Virus record (IMG/VR): IMGVR_UViG_3300042924_002823
Span: 1 to 25,394 of that record
DNA length: 25,394 bases
From: a virus
Direction: 5' to 3' (one strand)
In this document: one piece after another, positions 22,668 through 25,394 of the stretch
Layout of the letters: every line of letters starts with the position of its first letter
Position numbering within the stretch: the stretch's first letter is position 1
The notes under the pieces: generated by a model
What the model was told of the DNA's origin: nothing
Databases searched by the model: none
The model's input: only the letters and a program-made list of their open reading frames with translations
Made by a program: the position numbers and the translations under genes

Positions 22668-23725
22668 TATAAAGCCTTTAATAAGTTGTACCTTTTTTTG
22701 TTTACTACTGATATGTGATATCTTTCTTTTACTTCTTTGCTTAGATTGTCGGCTAAATACTTTCCATAGTCAGGCTCGTTAATCAGCTTGCGCATAGCCT
22801 TGTACCAATCTTTGTGGTTTTTATTCTTATCAATAGCAATGCAATTTACACCATTTTTTATTAAGTCGGTATAGGGTTTAATATCAGATACTATACAAGC
22901 CTTATTCATAAAACCCGCTTCAATCATTTTTAACTCACTTTTGCAGTTGTTAAAGGTGTTATCGTTTAGCGGAACGATACAAGCTTCTAAGTGGTTATAC
23001 CCTAAAGCATAGTTATAAACATCGGTAGCATATACCCTCTCATAATCTTTACCCCTACCCCTGTCCGTAAACACTTGCTCAAATCTTCCGTACTCTGGAC
23101 TCTCATCGTTATATCCAAACAGCTTAACGGTAAACCTACCTTGCAAGTCTTTGTCAGTGTGTAGCTGTTTAAATCCCTCTGCCATTAATACAACGTCTTC
23201 CCAATGGCATACGCCACCCATATAACCTATTCGGTACTTATCCCCTGGCACGTAGTTAGGTTGGAACTGCGGGTATATTTCGGGATAGATAGCGTTGGGT
23301 AATACCTCTACATTATCGTTCAGCTTGCTTATCTTTTCAGCTAAAAGTGTGTTTGTGGTTGTTACAAGGTCGGCATACTTAATGCTCTCAATAATCTTTT
23401 CAGCTACACCGTGTATCTTATATTGTTGTTTAAGGACGTGAAAGGTAGATAGTACCCAGTAGTCATCAATGTCAACTATAATCTTAACCCCCAGGCTATG
23501 CAGTTGGTTGGCTATTAGCTTTATGTTGTTGATGTCGTTGTGGTGTTCAAACTCCCTTGAAAAGATTACCGCATCAAACTGTTGCAGTACCTCGTTAGGC
23601 ATACCGTTGATAGTATTACATCTCCCGTATTCTATATCGGTTGTTTGAGTTAGGTGCTGATATGGCATCTCTAACCGATAGTAGTTACTCCCTGACTTGC
23701 TTAACTCTACTCCTAATACTTTCAT
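22667..23725 (-). CDS. GT-B fold (GT4-type) glycosyltransferase
   Basis: The 352-aa protein has two Rossmann-like halves. The N-terminal half includes VKIIVDIDDYW (80-90), common in a branch of bacterial glycosyltransferases. The C-terminal half has YRIGYMGGVCHWED (164-177) and the donor-binding block with SELKMIEAG (263-271), including the conserved Glu pair. It would move a sugar from a nucleotide or lipid donor to an acceptor that is not evident. It overlaps the sigma-like gene by four bases (ATGA) and opens the sugar block of the phage. Confidence 0.85.
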   Translation of the reverse strand: MKVLGVELSKSGSNYYRLEMPYQHLTQTTDIEYGRCNTINGMPNEVLQQFDAVIFSREFEHHNDINNIKLIANQLHSLGVKIIVDIDDYWVLSTFHVLKQQYKIHGVAEKIIESIKYADLVTTTNTLLAEKISKLNDNVEVLPNAIYPEIYPQFQPNYVPGDKYRIGYMGGVCHWEDVVLMAEGFKQLHTDKDLQGRFTVKLFGYNDESPEYGRFEQVFTDRGRGKDYERVYATDVYNYALGYNHLEACIVPLNDNTFNNCKSELKMIEAGFMNKACIVSDIKPYTDLIKNGVNCIAIDKNKNHKDWYKAMRKLINEPDYGKYLADNLSKEVKERYHISVVNKKRYNLLKAL

Positions 23726-24186
23726 TTCAGTTTGTCTTTAATCCGTTTAATGTGGTTGCCTATTGTGCGGTATGGTATGTTGGTTTCCTCTGATAGCTTG
23801 CGGTAACTCCCAGACTTAATGTACTCTAATAACATTCGCTTTTCAAAGTTAGGCAAGTTGTTAATGTTACCCTCTACCCGGCTAACCTCAACATCTAAAT
23901 CAAAGTTATACTCATCACATATTACATCGTGGGCTTCACTAAGGTACTCTACCTTTTTTGAGGTTGTTAGCCACTCGCTGCCCTCGTTCATTATTATCTT
24001 AACAATGTACCAACGTAAATAACCATTAGCGTATATCTCTAACAGTCTTTGCTCATTTATCTCGCATATCTTTAACATTATATGCTGATAGAACTCTTTG
24101 CCATCTAATCCCTTGCAAATATTAATACACGCTGCTTTAACGTCTTTGTCTTTAGCAATATGTTCTAACAGGGATTGTCGTGTCAT
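23722..24186 (-). CDS. Sigma-70-like RNA polymerase sigma factor
   Basis: The 154-aa product has a helical part at about residues 17-67 that could be a region 2-like core- and -10-binding domain, and a C-terminal helix-turn-helix at about 105-153 (FEKRMLLEYIKSGSYRKLSE, then IPYRTIGNHIKRIKDKL), typical of sigma region 4. Small sigma-like proteins of this type are frequent in Bacteroidetes phages. It could redirect host RNA polymerase to the late promoter-like motif found four times downstream. A LuxR-type regulator is the alternative, because the first part is only a weak match. It starts two bases after the HNH stop. Confidence 0.65.
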   Translation of the reverse strand: MTRQSLLEHIAKDKDVKAACINICKGLDGKEFYQHIMLKICEINEQRLLEIYANGYLRWYIVKIIMNEGSEWLTTSKKVEYLSEAHDVICDEYNFDLDVEVSRVEGNINNLPNFEKRMLLEYIKSGSYRKLSEETNIPYRTIGNHIKRIKDKLK

Positions 24187-24188
24187 TA

Positions 24189-24449
24189 TTACAAAGATAT
24201 GCGTTTACTCACAATAGTTTGCAGTTGTTCTTTGGTAATTACATTATCGTGCGCTAAGTTATGACATACCCTGCAAAGTGCAATAAGGTTGCTAACGTGG
24301 TCTTGTTCTGCCTTTCTTTTGCTGCCAAACTTTGAACGGGGTATTATGTGGTGTATATCTACCGATGTAGCAGAACATACCTCACAGGCTATCCAACTGC
24401 CAGGTATATATCCTAATGCTTTATGGTAGTTAATTATGTGTGGTTGCAT
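24189..24449 (-). CDS. HNH endonuclease
   Basis: The 86-aa product starts at ATG 24449 (MQPHIINYHK); a TTG start at 24512 is rejected because it runs through the RHH gene. It shows a classic HNH: C22-x2-C25, then DIHHIIPRS (H33, H34), then SNLIALC with N54, and C59-x2-C62 followed by H63 and H67. The four Cys bind a structural zinc and the His/Asn residues the catalytic metal. HNH nucleases of this size in phages often help terminase cut DNA, or act as homing nucleases; here it lies in the early region, away from the terminase. Spacing from the RHH stop is 22 bases. Confidence 0.85.
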   Translation of the reverse strand: MQPHIINYHKALGYIPGSWIACEVCSATSVDIHHIIPRSKFGSKRKAEQDHVSNLIALCRVCHNLAHDNVITKEQLQTIVSKRISL

Positions 24450-24471
24450 TGTTAAAACTTTGTTAGTGTTG

Positions 24472-24600
24472 TTACTTGGTTTTAAGTTTATCCTGTATGG
24501 CTTGCTCCACAAATGCGGTTATGGTTACCCCGGTTGCTTTCTTGCGTTCCTTTATTTGGGTTAACAAGTCGCTATCAATCTTTATGTTTTCTTTGCTCAT
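24472..24600 (-). CDS. Small ribbon-helix-helix-like DNA-binding protein
   Basis: A 42-aa gene from ATG 24600 to TAA 24472-24474. The N-terminal strand (ENIKIDSDLLTQIKER) followed by a helix, a TGVTIT turn and a second helix (AFVEQAIQDKLKTK) fit the ribbon-helix-helix fold of Arc- and CopG-type repressors, which act as dimers on operators. The length is right for a minimal RHH. It starts 4 bases after the 95-aa gene and lies before the HNH and sigma-like genes, so it may regulate early transcription. Confidence 0.65.
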   Translation of the reverse strand: MSKENIKIDSDLLTQIKERKKATGVTITAFVEQAIQDKLKTK

Positions 24601-24604
24601 ATCT

Positions 24605-24892
24605 TTAATTTAGTTTAGCGATATTTGCTTCTTCTTCTTTACGCTTTTCTTCCATTTCTACTATTGATGCAGAAACCCGCAATATAGTATCAGCTATATA
24701 GTCATATTGAGCAGCTAACTGAAATAATGCTCTACCAAGATTACGACTATCTTCTGCCCTTATAATAAGAGGAATGTCATTTTCTGTAAAGTCATACCTT
24801 AAATAGAAAATAGCGTTGTTCTCATCAAATGGAAAACCCTCAACAGCCGCTAAAATTTTACTGTCCATTTCTTTCAATTGTTCTTTGTTCAT
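24605..24892 (-). CDS. 95-aa hypothetical protein
   Basis: The product is acidic and mostly helical: a short N-terminal helix (NKEQLKEMDSKILAAV), a strand pair around AIFYLRYDFTEN, a middle helix and a C-terminal charged helix (EMEEKRKEEEANIAKLN). No membrane segment or Cys. The gene follows a 57-base gap holding a candidate host-type promoter, so it probably opens a new transcript that runs into the RHH, HNH and sigma-like genes. No family is recognised. Confidence 0.7.
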   Translation of the reverse strand: MNKEQLKEMDSKILAAVEGFPFDENNAIFYLRYDFTENDIPLIIRAEDSRNLGRALFQLAAQYDYIADTILRVSASIVEMEEKRKEEEANIAKLN

Positions 24893-24911
24893 AGTGTTAT
24901 TTTTTATTTTT

Positions 24912-24943
24912 CAATATTATAAATTATTGTTTTACAGTCCAAA
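24912..24943 (-). promoter_or_regulatory. Candidate Bacteroidetes-type promoter
   Basis: The minus strand reads TTTG (24943-24940), 20 bases, then TAATATTG (24919-24912). The Bacteroidetes consensus is TTTG, about 19-21 bases, TAnnTTTG, so this is one mismatch away. It lies in one of the largest gaps between genes and about 20 bases before the ATG at 24892, with an A-rich leader. It differs clearly from the late motif. Confidence 0.4.
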
Positions 24944-24949
24944 TCTTTT

Positions 24950-25240
24950 TCACTTTTTTTTCAAAATCTCAACTACAATCTTAAATAGCCTATCCTCTGT
25001 TGATTTTTTGGCTTTGTTTGCTATAATGAGATAGCGTATCGTAGCCTCATTTTTTCTCAAGAAGTTTATCCAACCGTTTTCACTGGTATTGATTGACATA
25101 GCATAGTCATAATCCTTTTTTATCTGCTCATGCTTTATCGTGGTCAGGTCTGACGTGTTGCCTAAGCGTTGCCTTAAAAGTTCACCTCTACCCTTTACAA
25201 TCGTTCCGATAAATGCGGGTATTTCTTTCTTTAAGTCCAT
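24950..25240 (-). CDS. 96-aa hypothetical protein
   Basis: The product starts MDLKKEIPAFIGTIVKGRGE. It is basic and helical, with a Lys-rich tail and no Cys or membrane segment. Its ATG overlaps the helicase stop by one base (TAATG), so it is translated with the replication gene. The style suggests a small replication or nucleic-acid-linked protein but no family is recognised. Confidence 0.65.
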   Translation of the reverse strand: MDLKKEIPAFIGTIVKGRGELLRQRLGNTSDLTTIKHEQIKKDYDYAMSINTSENGWINFLRKNEATIRYLIIANKAKKSTEDRLFKIVVEILKKK

Positions 25241-25394
25241 TAGAATGGGTTATCATCAAAGTTAGTATTAGCTTTTAGTGACTCGGTAAAATCTTTAACT
25301 TGCCTGTTCTCCTGGTAGTCGGCAAACCTCTGCTTGCCCCCGTTAAAAGATAAACGGATTGAGCCTAATACCCCGTTCCTATGTTTGGCAAATA
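25240..25394 (-). CDS. Replicative DNA helicase (DnaB-like), C-terminal fragment
   Basis: Only the last 50 residues are in the window; the gene starts beyond the right edge. The fragment AKHRNGVLGSIRLSFNGG followed by QRFADYQ matches the C-terminal end of DnaB-family helicases (a K-x-R-N-G turn, then a V/I-L-x-F strand and a final F-x-D/E). DnaB forms a hexameric ring that unwinds DNA at the fork. A phage copy suggests self-directed replication. The match is short but characteristic. The last residues (NTNFDDNPF) form the usual polar tail. Confidence 0.75.
   Translation of the reverse strand, partial: FAKHRNGVLGSIRLSFNGGKQRFADYQENRQVKDFTESLKANTNFDDNPF

Noticed and set aside
24450-24512. N-terminal extension of the HNH protein using a TTG at 24512.
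   Set aside because: The extension overlaps the RHH gene and adds a sequence unlike the domain; the ATG at 24449 comes 22 bases after the RHH stop and is sufficient for a complete HNH.
1-25394. tRNA genes, CRISPR arrays, insertion sequences, attachment sites, integrase or lysogeny repressor.
   Set aside because: None were seen by reading. The window gives no evidence of whether the phage is temperate, as other genome parts are missing.

Overview
This window looks like part of the genome of a tailed, siphovirus-like phage (or prophage) of a Bacteroidetes host. All recognisable genes but one are on the minus strand, so the gene order below is read from high to low coordinates. The host assignment rests on protein family resemblance (XkdF-like protease, DUF1353, a tail hub typical of Bacteroidetes phages), on A-rich leaders without Shine-Dalgarno sequences, on one candidate TTTG/TAnnTTTG-type promoter, and on a lipoprotein whose Cys is followed by K-E-E, as in Bacteroidetes surface lipoproteins. 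No integrase, repressor, tRNA, CRISPR array or insertion sequence was seen.

Right end (25394 to about 22000): the C-terminus of a DnaB-like replicative helicase, two unknown small genes, a 42-aa ribbon-helix-helix-like protein, an HNH endonuclease and a sigma-70-like factor. A sugar block follows: a GT4-type glycosyltransferase, a 59-aa protein, a GT2-type glycosyltransferase and an FkbM methyltransferase. Next come two small cysteine-containing proteins, the terminase small subunit, two unknown genes, a lipoprotein and the terminase large subunit. A hairpin terminator follows TerL. The only plus-strand gene (17891-18190) lies opposite, with its 3' end over that hairpin.

Middle and left (17845 to 1): a tail assembly chaperone with a probable -1 ribosomal frameshift, a tail completion protein, a distal tail protein, a tail hub, a tape measure, an XkdF-like protease, a scaffold, the major capsid protein and a tail tube protein. 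A strong terminator comes next. After it come a small beta-rich protein, an unusual portal-winged helix-MuF-like fusion, an adaptor, a tail terminator candidate, a tail fibre, DUF1353, a lysis set (coiled-coil membrane protein, holin-like protein, M15 endolysin), a 23-aa membrane peptide, and the N-terminal 214 residues of a metallophosphoesterase.

The most interesting signal is a four-copy promoter-like motif, TGGCAC-N17-TWTTAW (minus strand), with exactly 17 bases between boxes at every copy. It heads the late modules: upstream of the tail chaperone, the protease, the scaffold/capsid genes and the portal module. Three copies put the ATG exactly 4 bases after the -10-like box, which suggests leaderless messages. 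I infer that this is a phage late promoter, perhaps read by the phage's own sigma-like factor. I did not find it upstream of the early genes.

Genes are very tightly packed: most junctions are TAATG or ATGA overlaps. That packing supports several genes of under 60 codons reported here, and the few larger gaps are where promoters, terminators or the frameshift extension lie.
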